Source of the DNA: Pleurodeles waltl
Taxonomy: Eukaryota > Chordata > Amphibia > Caudata > Salamandridae
Length of the DNA stretch: 64,000 nucleotides
Assembly (NCBI RefSeq): GCF_031143425.1
Contig: NC_090451.1
Coordinates: 346,960,339 to 347,024,338, forward strand
Reading direction: 5' to 3'
A model generated the notes under the pieces. It did not search any database. It was not told the origin of the DNA and was given only the letters and a program-made list of their open reading frames with translations. The position numbers and the translations under genes are program-made. Shown here one piece after another: positions 31,313-42,737 of the stretch (within the stretch, counting starts at the first letter, position 1; every line of letters begins with the position of its first letter).

Positions 31313-34300
31313 ATGGTCTTTAACAGTCCCCCCCCTAGTATTCTATATTCCCAGAATAAAGTTGGGTCCTCATGCTCAGAGGATCTCGATAAGGTGCTCA
31401 GCTGGAATATAGCTGGATTGGAAAGCAAATTACATAGCCCAGGTTGGGGTAACCTTATTGATGATCACTTGATTTGTCTTTTTCAAGAAACATGGGCATT
31501 AGAACCCAAATATAGACTCGGTTTCAAAAGCTTTTGGGTTCCGGCACGTAAGTCATCTTCTGGGAGACCTTCGGGAGGGTTGCTCGTGTGGCTAAATACT
31601 TCTCTCAGGTGCAAGATAGAAGAATTAGACACTGGTTGCCCGGACCTGCAAGCCCTATTGTTAATGATTTCTGAAGAAAAACCCCTCCTTTTAATTAATA
31701 TCTATAATAGGAATGTGAGTCCCCACTTTGAGTCTGACGTTCTGTCGAATTTGGACTATGTTCTTAAAAGTAATCCCTCCTCTTTTGTCTTAATTGGAGG
31801 AGATTTTAATGTTACCTTTGAACCTAATCCTTTAGTCCAAGGAATTTGTAAAGAAGAGGATGCCCATTGGGGCATCCCCCAGTTAGTCTCCAACAAAAAA
31901 CCAAGATTGAACAAATCTGCACGCTTTTTGGCTGACATTGCACTAGCTCATGGCCTCCGAGCCTGTAATGGCCGCTCAAACTCAGATGCTATTTTGCGGC
32001 CTACTTTTAGGCGCGGAGAACATAGCAGTCGCATCGACTACATATTTCTTGATATCTGTCTTTGGCGTTACATGGTAGATATGAGGGTAGATGAGCAGCC
32101 CGTGAGCGACCATGATCCTCTGATTCTATCAACCAGAGGTCTTTTTCCTTCGTTTATAGTGCCTCACTCTAGGTACAATGTTTCCCAACTGGCCCTAACC
32201 AATAATAGATGCAATCTTAAATGGGAATCTGTTATCTCCTCCCCTAAACATTTAGCATCTATTTACAGCTTGCTTGCAAATCATATGGAGTGTATGATCT
32301 GGTTAGATGAGTCTGAGGAGGGCGATAGCCTTCTTACAGCCCACACTGATCTCTTCCAATCTTTAAAACAACTTTTCACAAAAGAGACTGTTAACAACTC
32401 CAATAAAAAACACAATGCCCCTTGGTTCAATAACTCTTGCAGAATAGCACAACTAGCTCTCCTGGATGCAATTAAAGAAGGCCATGCTGCGACGTTGAGA
32501 ATAGCCAGGGGCACTTATAAGAAGGAATGCTCAAAGGCACGCAGAAGCTGGGGGGAGGCCAGATGGGCCACTATTCTGGATTCAGCCTTATCTAATAATA
32601 CTTCCAGATTTTGGAAACTAATAGCTGATAATGACAGTGACTCCCCAGCCGCGCCTGGCTCTACAATTCTCTCAGCAACTTGGGTAGAGCATTTTGGGCA
32701 ACTTTATGGAGGTCCACCAGAAGTTTCTCTGTGGCCCCCCAATGATTTAACAAACCAAGAGCTCATTCCAATTTCTTTTTCTCTATCCGAAACTAGAGCT
32801 GCAATAGACTCCCTGAAATAGGGGAAGGCTCCTGGCCCAGATAAAATCCCAGGTGATCTATATAAATCTAGACCTGATATATGGGCTCCCTACCTCAATT
32901 TTATCTGCAATGCTATTGCAGCAGGCGCTCCAGTTCCATCTTCTTGGAAAGGAGCTGAAATTGTACCGATTTTTAAAAAAGGAAATCCAAACATTCCGGC
33001 TAACTACCGTCCAATTAGTCTCCTCGATAACTTCCAAAAAATGTATGCGAAACATCTTCTGTCCCACCTTGAGGATTGGATTATTGAGTCTGAAGCCCTT
33101 TCTGATTTACAAGCGGGTTTCAGACCCGCAGTGAGCATAGTTGACCAAGCTCTAAGATTTATGTCAATAAAATGGAAGAATGTTGACCTGGGGGGGGGTA
33201 ACCTTTATGTGGTCTTTATAGACCTAAGAGCCGCATTTGACCTGATCCCCAGGAATCTGCTGTGGTCAACATTATCAAACATGGGAGTGCCAATTGGCCT
33301 CCTGAAACTTATAGCTCAGTTGCACCAAAATACCTTTGCCCAAATCAGGTGTGGACAGGGGGGCGAGCTGACTGACCCTGTAGCTATCAAAAAAGGAGTT
33401 AGACAAGGTTGTGTTTTGGCACCTACTCTTTTTCTGCTCTACATTAATAATTGCATCCACTACCTAGAGAACTGCATAAATGATTCTCCGAAACTGGGTG
33501 GGAAAAAAATCCCCTGCCTGCTATATGCAGATGATACGATCCTACTATCAAAATCGCCAATGGGAATTCAACACCTGATCAACCAGTTCTGTGCTTACTG
33601 TAGTGACTATGGTTTAGATGTTAATATTAAGAAAACTACATTTATGATATTCACTACCTCTAAAAAACGATTGCGTACTAATATTGAGATGAATTCGACC
33701 CCATTGGAGAAAGTCGAAGAGTTTGATTATTTGGGTTTCAGATTATCTACATCAGGCAAATGGAAGGCAGCTATTGACAAAGGGGCTCTGATCATAAGCC
33801 AAAGAGGTGGGGCCTTAGTCCGCAGATCTAGAAAGGCTCCGAGCCCCCCTCTGAACATTCTCGCGGAGATTTATAATGTTCAAATCAGAGCAGCAGCCCT
33901 ATATGGAGCAGAACTTTGGGGGTCCCATAAAAACCTGGACATTCTGCAAACCAAGGAAAATATTTTCCTTAGGCAGGTGTCCAGGCTAGGTACGGGTACA
34001 CCAATGACCCCTTTAAGGCTTGACCTCGGTTTAAATGGCATTAAAACCATAGCGGCCTTAAGACCCCTTTCCTACTGGATTCGTCTATGGAAATCTGCTG
34101 AACTAGAACCATATAGGCTGGCTATAAGAGAGTTGATAGCCGCCCCCAAGGCATTGGAGAGAATCCCTTGGCTGAAAGAGATGAAAATTGCCTGGGACAA
34201 AATGGGTCTTTCCCATTATTGGAATCACCCGGATCAAATCCCTGATAAGGCTAGGAGATTTGTTACAAGCAGATATTGGGAGAAAGTTAACGAAGATTCC

Positions 34301-34735
34301 CTGCCCCAAAAAAGGGCGGGTAGGTTAACAATGGATTTTCTTCAAATTAAGCATGAACCCTGGGCTGAGAATTTCCTGAACCTCCCTATCCCTCCGCATG
34401 CCCGCGCTCTATACCTGCAGTTAAGATATGGTACATTGCCTACCAATGGTTTCACGGCCCACTGGCCATCTAACATTGCTACAAATGATAGGTGTATCTT
34501 CTGTCAACATTGTAAAGAAACATCAGAGCATGTATTATTCTTCTGCCATTTGTATAAGACACCAAGAAAGAGGTGGATTATTCCCCTCTGTAAAAATATG
34601 TCATTTCAGGATAGAGTGACCGCCATTAGAATCTGTACGCATGATTTCTCTCCCAGGGTAGCCATTCCAGTTACCAAATACTTATCGGAGGCCTGGTACA
34701 TCCGTCGCAAGTTCATTGCACCTAAAGGCTCCTGA
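31313..34735 (+). pseudogene. LINE ORF2: endonuclease and reverse transcriptase, one premature stop
   Basis: Starting at ATG 31313 the frame runs 1,139 codons, broken only by TAG at codon 503 (32819-32821), just before GKAPGPDKIPGDL. Endonuclease residues visible are N32, E59, D164, N166, S265, D266 and H267. RT has NYRPISLLDNFQKMYAKHLL, VFIDLRAAFDLIPRN, GVRQGCVLAPTLFLLYINN and the active site YADD (residues 738-741, 33524-33535). A C-terminal Cys/His segment starts at C1061 (CIFCQHC...EHVLFFCH). The intact enzyme would nick target DNA and reverse-transcribe element RNA. One nonsense change in about 3.4 kb points to a young copy. The long open remainder could still be read from an internal start. 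Confidence 0.9.
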
Positions 34736-35251
34736 ATCATCTCTATACTAGTATTTAGAAGGATTTTAATCTTCTCTTTTATCCTTTTTGTATTGTTTTT
34801 AGTAGGAAATTTTCATAACGAATTTGTTGCCTTTTTTATGACTATCAAGACTGCACAAGCTTATATAGCCTTCCCATATATTTTTTTTTTTTTTTTTTTT
34901 TTTTGATTGGTACTCTGATAATGTTTCCTTTCAGTCCAACTAGACTATTTTCTGTTTTTTTTGTCTTCTGGTTGTGCACACTGGTCCTCCAGACAAAAAG
35001 TTTTATATTTTAGTTTTTAGCTCTCTCCCTTTTTTTACTATATCTATTTATGTCCTATTTTATTGTATTTATACACATAATGAAATGCTTTGTTCTGTTG
35101 TTCTTATTGTTACAATGTTTTGATGTCTATTGGCTTTATATTGTTACAATGTTTTTATCACATTCTTTTTCTTATGTACGATTCTTATTATTTTCTCAAA
35201 TGGACTAGACTTCTAGACCGAATGAATTTAATAAATAAATAAAATAAATAA
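34736..35251 (+). other. LINE 3' untranslated region and tail
   Basis: A T-rich stretch with a run of about 24 T near 34880-34904, ending in repeats of the AATAAA/TAAA type at 35229-35251 directly before the duplicated target site. The tail supplies polyadenylation-type hexamers. Confidence 0.82.
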
Positions 35252-35262
35252 ATATGTTAAGG
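35252..35262. repeat. Target-site duplication of the LINE, right
   Basis: atatgttaagg matches 25826-25836 exactly. Confidence 0.9.
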
Positions 35263-36628
35263 TTTTGCCAAATTAATTACTAGGCCTTAGTTAGCATGAG
35301 TCTCATATTGAATGTGTTTTTCTAACGTGCAATGTGCTGACTTGCTGAAGGACATGTAGCCATAGTTTTTCAGAAGCTAGAAGATGTGCGTAACCGTAGT
35401 AAACTCTTTCTCATGAGATTCTACTTGCTCAAGGAGACATTCTTGCTGAATGCAACAGTGTAAACTTGCAACAGGTCCAAGGTTGCCTGAACTGGTAAAG
35501 ACAATGGAGCTACTGACTGAGCCTGAGAGACTAAAGATTTGTACCTGACATTCTACCCATTGGAGACGTCAATTACAGAAGCCAATAAACTACGTGAGAA
35601 CTGTTCTAAAGTGACAATTCTAATGAGGTGATTACCTGATTATTGGATGGAGATAATGATGCACCAAAATTTGCCCAATTGGAAATTAGGGGACTGTACA
35701 ACAAGTTTGATATAATCCTTTGACACAAGGAGAACGGGGCCATTACGTGCCTTTTGCTATTACCTAGACATTTTGTCACTCTGTCTTAAAGACTTTGCTG
35801 TTTAATTCTTCGAACCATCCTTATTTTTGTCCTGCCCGATTCATACTTTTGCACCTTAAGAGGGAAGTGTCCCGTATTGCCTGTTTTGCTGAACTTTGCT
35901 GTGTTTCCTGGCTGATGGCGAATCAACTGATGTGCTGAGGATGAAGACTGACTCTGTATGCTGACCCATTACGGAGGCTAACTATATGATAATGAAATTG
36001 TAATTGTCTTTTTGCCTTTCCTTTCTAGGTACCAACTGCTACCTTTTGATAGAGACCATAGTCAGATGTTTTCTAAATTTGTGTTGCTAAATTGTTTTGC
36101 ATGATGCCCAACATGCCAATGCCAATTCGAGGATAGTTAAGGGGTTCACTGAGACAGACGCAAATCAACAAATGACTGAATTAATGCTTTGTTGAATAAT
36201 GCGCTAATGATACTGTGCTAAGGTTAATCCATGTTGACGTTGTGCTTTGTTCTGATGTTCATGATCTTTGCTTTGATGAAATCTTATTCTAATTGCCACA
36301 TTGTGACATTGCTGATGTGTTTTCTGGTTTTGAGACTAATAAACTTGCTAGTAGAGTGTAACCAATAGGGAATAAAATAACTTAAATCTTGCTAATTTAT
36401 GTGTGGTTATTCATGGTTGAAGGGTCATGGTGTGATCAAACTTTATTAATGCATTTATCTAGATTGGTTTACTTCGACATATTGGATATTGAGAAAATTA
36501 TTGACCTAGTGATTTACATGCTGATTAGTTGTCTCGTCCTAAGGTGTTGTAAATCAGGGTAAAAAGATTCAATGGCCTAAAACGAGTCCCAAAGTAAGTA
36601 AAATGACCTATGTCGTGACGCGTTATCA

Positions 36629-37110
36629 CAGCTGAGAGAGATGGAGAGGTGGACATATGAGAAAAGGACAGCTGAAAAAAGTAAGACCATAAAGAAAGTG
36701 GTGATCAGGTAACAGTTCTCACTGGTGGAATGGGGTGATTGTAAAGTTTAGAGAAAGATAAAGAGACAGGTTAGGAAACATAGTTGTGGGTGAGGCATGG
36801 AGGAGGAGAGTCGAGCGATATGGAAGTGATATTAAGACTGAAACAGGTGAGAAAGGACAGACACGTTAGAGAGGTTGGAGACAGGTGAAAGATGAAAAAT
36901 ACAGAAGCAGTGAGAAAGTCAGGTGGGCGTGCGGTGGAAAACGTGAGATATCATAATGACATCAGTGAGAAAGACACAGTTGAGATAAAGGAGACAGATC
37001 GGGTGAAAAAGAGACAGCAACAAGTGAAAAAGGCAGCTGTGAGAGAGGTGCCAAGAAAACAGTTGAGAAACACACATTTGAGGGGAGAGTGAGAGCAGAT
37101 CAAAGGTCAT
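36629..37110. repeat. Degenerate purine-rich repeat, right part
   Basis: Phrases such as gagagag, ggacagctg, gagacag and gtgagaaag repeat irregularly, matching the style of 25010-25608 on the other side of the candidate LTR. Confidence 0.6.
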
Positions 37111-38638
37111 GTGGCATCACTTCCTGTCATGTGTCACTTCCTCAAACCCCAGGCATTTTGTCGAATCGATGCCCAATATCTTTGCTAATAATTTTATAAG
37201 GCCTCTTCCTGTGAGCATACAAATTGACAGTCGGTGCATTTATCATCTCAAGGTAGAAGCTTCAATCCTTTCACAGCATTGCCCAACTGATCATAAGCTT
37301 GAATTGTTCTACAGGAATTACATAACTTGCAGCCATACTCAAAAGTTTATTCCCTCACACGGGATGTTGCATGGCATGTTTGCAATTTAGGTAACATTGC
37401 GCAAAGCAGCAAAGGCAGCAAAGGTCCTTGTTCAATATACTTCTCTCTAAAAGTGGTATTTTCTAATATGTGAGTTTATGTGGCACGGGGGTGGCATTAT
37501 ACTTGTCTAGAGAATATCAGGTATCCGTGGTTCCCGATTCGTTCTATTTTAATATGCAAATTCTGCGGTGCACTATTGGATGATGTATCTATATTCATCA
37601 AGCGTTATCTGCCACAAAAAAGATGACGTGTGTTTTAGTTTTTTGTCATTTTATGCATATAAATTTAATAAAAACGATTCAAAACAAGCAATGGTAAAGC
37701 CGATTGGTCTAGCTTGTATTTTGAATCGAATGAACTACGTAAAAATGGTCCTGCAGTGAAAAAAGAAAGACAAAAAGTGATGGCTTCTGCATACAATGTG
37801 GACGAGGAGTTTGATATGGCATTATTCAATGTAATTTTGAGGTGCAAAGTAGTCCTATATGCAATCATGCCAACTCTATATTTATTTATTATTTTGAAGT
37901 TTTTTTTTACTTTTGTATATTTAAATAATTGTTGACAGTGGGCAACCAGACAGCTATGCTATTAAACCAGACCTAAAAAACGTACGTCTAGACAAGATGA
38001 GTGAGACGTTCTACTTTTGCCATTGAACGGACTCATTTCAGAACGTAAGGCAACAAGATGCAAAGCATGTGGTTGTTTGGGTAGGAGAGCTCACAGCCCA
38101 TCCCCGTGAAATTCCTGTGATATGAGGTATTTTTGTTTTGCTTGCTAAGTGAAGTATTGGAAACTGAAAGCCCTTCAGGCCTCCTGGATTTTTTTGTTGT
38201 GTTATTAAAAAAAACACATACACACAAGAATTTACAGTCTCTGTGGATGCTGTTGTTGTTGAAGTGAGATTTTCGAAAAACTGTAATTTGGAGCAATTAA
38301 CAAAAAAGAGGATTAGGCCTGTTGGTTAATCACAGGGAAACCAAGTACAGTGAAAAAACATTCTGTGAATTACAGCACAGATAAATAGATACGGGCAATC
38401 TTTGGGTTAATGTTAATTAAACTTAATGGTTAATATTATGTTTAATCGAGGTCTTAGGCGAGCCTCGGGCTCGAACACAAAATAATTAGCAAATAGGTGC
38501 CTGTCAATTGAATATAAAGTTAGTTATCAAATCGTTTTGCAATTTTGTGGTTTAAGGTTAGGATTCCAGAGGCTAGGGACGAATTGAATATTTTAGCAAG
38601 TATTCTAGCCAACAGGAAGGGCTGTCAGGAGGCACTAA
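37111..38638. other. Unannotated DNA
   Basis: AT-rich. No gene, LINE fragment or terminal repeat recognised. Confidence 0.45.
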
Positions 38639-38901
38639 GGCCCTCATTACAGCTTTGCCCGTCTGGGGACCGCCAAAGCCGCAGTGGTGACCGGACACCA
38701 CACTCCTGGCGGCCCGACTGCCAGATTACGACCTTGGATCATGGATCCCTGCGGGGTGGCCGCAGATGGAGTTGTGATCAGCCATGGCGCTGCTGAGTTC
38801 AGCACCACCATGCTGATCATGAGCCCCCAGCTCTGTGGTGGTCTCCTCCCCACAGGGCTGGTGGGCCGGTGGTCAGCCCACCAGCCTTGTAATGAGGCCC
38901 C
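38639..38901. mobile_element. Short DNA element with GGCCTCATTAC ends
   Basis: The left end GGCCCTCATTACAGC pairs with the reverse complement of the right end, GGGGCCTCATTACAAGGC. It is GC-rich and about 263 bp long, with no coding capacity. It is probably a short or internally deleted relative of the elements at 9582, 24344 and 62993. No clear target duplication. Confidence 0.62.
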
Positions 38902-41900
38902 AAGTCAGGCCCTGGTGCTTTGTGCTGCTTCATGCCTCTCAATGTTCTTTCTGCTTCTGGTACTAGGATGTTAAGTGCAAAACGATGCTTACAAGGATTC
39001 TCCCCCACCAACTGTTGATCAGAGGGGCCATAAGACACAATGTTATATAGGCACAGAAGTGCTTTATCCAGACTGCTGGGCCAATGTGATACTCTAATGT
39101 ATTAACTACCCCCTTCTCCTTGCACCTGAAAAGTTCCCAAAATATCTTAGTATTTTTTGCAAAAGAGGTCTCTCTCACTTATACCCATAGAGCATTTTAG
39201 AACATCAGTTTCTTTTAACTTTAGAGTTGCTTATACTCTTGTCTACATCTTTAAAAAAAAAAAAAAAAAAGAAAACTTGCTCTGAGGGTTACTGTGGTGC
39301 AATATCAGAGCTTGAGAGATGACTCTCTTCCCAAAGAAGTATTTGGTGGCAAGCTAAGTATTTGGTCACAAACTAGTGAAGCCTGCAACCTTGACCCCAG
39401 TGGGTTTTAATCACAAAGTCTGTAGCTCTTTAACTGTGGATTCAAATGCTGCCAAGATATTGTCCCAGTATCTATCAGTTGGAATGTTCAAGATTATAGA
39501 TCCACTTTGACATTATACCTTCAAGGATTGGGAGTTTGTGCTGGTATTTATCTCTGGTCCATTTTAAGCTCTTCCTTCTATTAAGAGGAACAACATCATG
39601 AAAATTGTTTGTCTTGATCAGTTTGCCAGCGGTAATATGCCACATGCTTTATACATGAAGCCACAGGGTCATGGTCACTACCAACTTTCCAGATGACAGT
39701 CGAATCTTAGACATGTTTCCAACATTCAATATTAACTATGTTGTTATCTATTAGTGAAGATCTTCCGCCATTACCATACATTGCTGTAACATAAATATTA
39801 CATAGTTATATAAAGTCTTCAATGACTTATTTATTTTATTTACTTAGGTTTAATCTGTAAATATAAACGCATGTTTTAATTACTATACTTTTAAGATTAA
39901 TTTAAATTTTAGTAGCTGGTTGTTGTTAATTTAGCAGCATATGCTGGGATGGTTATGAAGTCATATAATAGGTTTTAAATAATTCTTAACGTTATTTAAT
40001 TGTTACTTTGATAATTAATTATGTTCATTTTGCAATTGTTCACTTATACATATTTTATTCCTTTTGAATCATTTATTATTTTGTAGTTTTTTTCATGATG
40101 ATAGCATATTTTGTAAATGTTCATTATTTAACTCATTTTCACATTTAAATACTTTTTAGTTTAATAAATTAATAATATTTTTGGTGTTTGAGTTTTTTTG
40201 GCTTGTAAGGATTGAGGTGATTTTTATTTTAATTATTTTTAATTTTTTGTTTTTTATATCTCTTTTTTATTTTTATTTTTTTAAAATACATTTAGTATGT
40301 ATTGTTTATACATAATATGGTTTAACATTTTGCGATGTTAAAGTATTTCAATGGTTGATACAAATGACCTTGTACAGGTGACAGGATCAGAGTTATTAAA
40401 AATTATTAAAAAAGACTTAAACATGTTACGTGACAGGTGAGAAGCAACAACCATTCATTGGATGCAGCTTTTAACATAAAGAGTGTAAAGGGGGCAGAGA
40501 ACCTGAAACAATAAATAGGGTAGAGACGGAGGTGAATATAGAGATTTCGGAATTCTGCAAGGTGAATGGGATAACTTTTACTAAACATGGTGCAATTGTG
40601 TATGTATGCCCGATGCTATTTAACCAATATACTGCACTTATTGGTGCTAGCCAACAATATATACCTGGAGAACTTGATAGAAGTGGGGAAGGGGTGGTTA
40701 AACTGTGTAACAATTTGAAAAGGGACAGAAAGAAAAAGGAGGGTATTTCTGTTGGTTGACAGAGGGCTCAAAAATGGAGACGGATAAGCAGGAGAAAGAT
40801 GAAGAGAAAAAGTAATTGTAATCAGGGAAAGAATGGAGAAACAAGAGTAGGTCTTGCCCTAGGCTGTACAGGCTAGACAAAGACGTTTTGCAACAGAGGG
40901 TGGGAGATGTAGGAGTGGGAGATGTTTAGGGATTGAAGAAGGGGCAGAAGTTATTCCCCTCACAAGACGGGCCTTGGAGAGGAGGGAAGTTCTCTCTCCA
41001 CAGAGGGTGTCGGAAGGGGGAGGAATGGCAGAAAAAGTAAGGGAAGAGTGAGAAAGAATAGAGAATCAAGTGGTAGGCCTGGTCCTGTGATGGGCAGTAC
41101 AGGTAATCAACATTTGCGGCAGAGGACAGAAGTGAAAGCATGTGATGAAGTTTGATTTTAAAGTTTGTCCAAAGTTAGTTGTTGAGAGAAAGGAGGTCTG
41201 TGAAATGCTTAGTGAATGGGTTATTGGAATGCCACTTGCGGTATACTGTTTGTGTTGCTTACCCAAAGGATGCTGAAGTGTTAGCCTAGCTTGCTCCCAA
41301 TAAAAGTGGCCTTTTGCACCTTTGTCAACAGTGGCATAAGTGATTCCATTCATGAATTCCACTACTTTCACTTGATTTATGAGAAATACTAAATGATGAC
41401 TCATCCACCTGCCTTGTGGAAGGCAGGCTGGGAGCCTGTGCCTACAGCAGCGATGGGAGAGGAGCGCGGCACAGGAGCAAAGCAGGTAAGTTTTTTTTGT
41501 TAATTATTTTTTCATTATTTTTTTCCTTCGCCCTCCGTGCCACCCTCCTCCCCCACGCACGATCCGCCTCACCCAGCCCCAGCCATATGAGCACCAAAAA
41601 CCACATGGTATGGTGTACACAGTACACTTTTCTCCTGTTAAATTTTAGCCGGTTTGATGTTGAAATTTAACAAAGAGTGTGATATTTAATGTAGCCACTG
41701 TCAGAATTCCAACACCTGCTCAAATAAAGGTTAACACGTGGTAAGAAAACACTGACCCAGTAGTAATAAGGGCCAAACAGTGAACATGTCAGTGTCTTCA
41801 TAGACATTGCTATACAATCAAGCATTACATTCGACGTGGTATGCTCTACTCAAAACTCCACATCTAAAGGCAATAAACTGCTGATTTAAACGGACATAGC

Positions 41901-42581
41901 AGCAACGTTTTTGTGAACCATTTGCCTTTGCACTTTGTCCAAGTTACATTGACTGTGTATATTTACTGATGAACTGGCTATTTTATGTGATTATTTAAGC
42001 CTGTCCATAGACAAAACCTTCTGATTTAGATACAAAATTATGTATAAATGATGTGCTTCGAAAGGCTTTCAGCAAACCCTCTACATTCCTTGATGTGTTC
42101 AACTGTCATTCACATTTTTCTTCTGCTCACCAAAGCACACAACATGGGCAATGGGTCAGCCCTCATGAGCCATTTGCAAAGGGTGAGCAGATCCCCAGAC
42201 ACTGCAATCATGCCCTCACTGCTACTTGCGGTGCTTCACATCCTGCATGTACTCCTTCTTACTGGTATGTTGCAAATGGGCTTTTAAACTATTCCAGAAT
42301 GGACACCCTTGTATGCGCATGTGTGCCATACACAAGGCGCTATCTTTGAAGTGACTTCCAAGCATTCCAAAATATCCAAGTGGGCATGCACAAGCACACG
42401 CATGAATAATGTTTTTATAAAACTTTATTCCGAAAGCATTCAAAGACATCTTTTTGTGTATTCACATGCATGTGCTTGCACAAGCAGCCATATTGTGGTC
42501 TGGCCCAAGTATATGCAGGTACATGCACAAGGGGCCAGAGTGCTTTTGTCAGCCATTAATATAAATATATTCAAAGTGCGT
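38902..42581. other. Unannotated AT-rich stretch
   Basis: It includes a run of 19 A near 39252-39270, a very AT-rich part at about 39780-40340 and purine-rich stretches at 40690-41060. The stretch 41410-41530 has a GC-rich then T-rich phrase that looks like a repeat edge. No gene recognised. Confidence 0.4.
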
Positions 42582-42737
42582 TGTTGGAAATGGCCTCTCT
42601 GCAGGGTCTCCCCCAAACTTTTTGCCTTCTTCCTCTTCTTTTTCTGACCTCATTTTTGCTGGCTTTAGGACTCTGGACACTTTACCACTGCTAACCTGTG
42701 CTAAAGTGCATGTGCTCTCTCCCTAAAACATGGTAAC

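Larger units (their letters stand above)
27537..32647 (+). repeat. 2,554-bp tandem duplication inside the LINE
   Basis: Sequence from about 27537 to 30093 recurs from about 30091 to 32647 at an offset of exactly 2,554 bp. The join is at 30090-30093, where cagtgactcccca from the ORF2 linker runs into aaccttctattaagg from ORF1. A ccca microhomology is shared by both parents. I can see five base differences between copies. The unit covers most of ORF1, the spacer and the endonuclease. Confidence 0.95.
25837..35251 (+). mobile_element. Full-length two-ORF LINE with 5' monomer array and internal duplication
   Basis: A 9,415-bp insertion bounded by an 11-bp direct repeat. In order it holds nine promoter-like monomers, a unique leader, ORF1, an endonuclease-only ORF2 copy, a second partial ORF1, a near-complete ORF2, and a 3' untranslated region ending in AATAAA-type repeats. 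Without the 2,554-bp duplication the unit would be about 6.86 kb, a normal LINE size. ORF2 has endonuclease, RT and a C-terminal CCHC-like segment and no RNase H that I can see. The clade is unsure: RT wording (GVRQGCVLAPTLF, YADDTILL) suggests an I/Vingi-like element rather than L1 or L2. Confidence 0.92.
25609..36628 (+). mobile_element. Candidate solo LTR (about 1.6 kb) split by a LINE
   Basis: The outer pieces 25609-25836 and 35263-36628 join to about 1,594 bp that begins TGTTGGAGTG and ends GTTATCA. It is flanked by a 4-bp repeat CAGC (25605-25608 and 36629-36632). Possible polyadenylation signals are gactaataaac (about 36340) and ggaataaaat (about 36370). The TG...CA ends, short duplication and interruption of a continuous purine-rich repeat all suggest a solo LTR of an endogenous retrovirus-like element. 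No gag, pol or env is present. The flank is repetitive and rich in cagctg, so the CAGC match could be chance. Confidence 0.45.
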
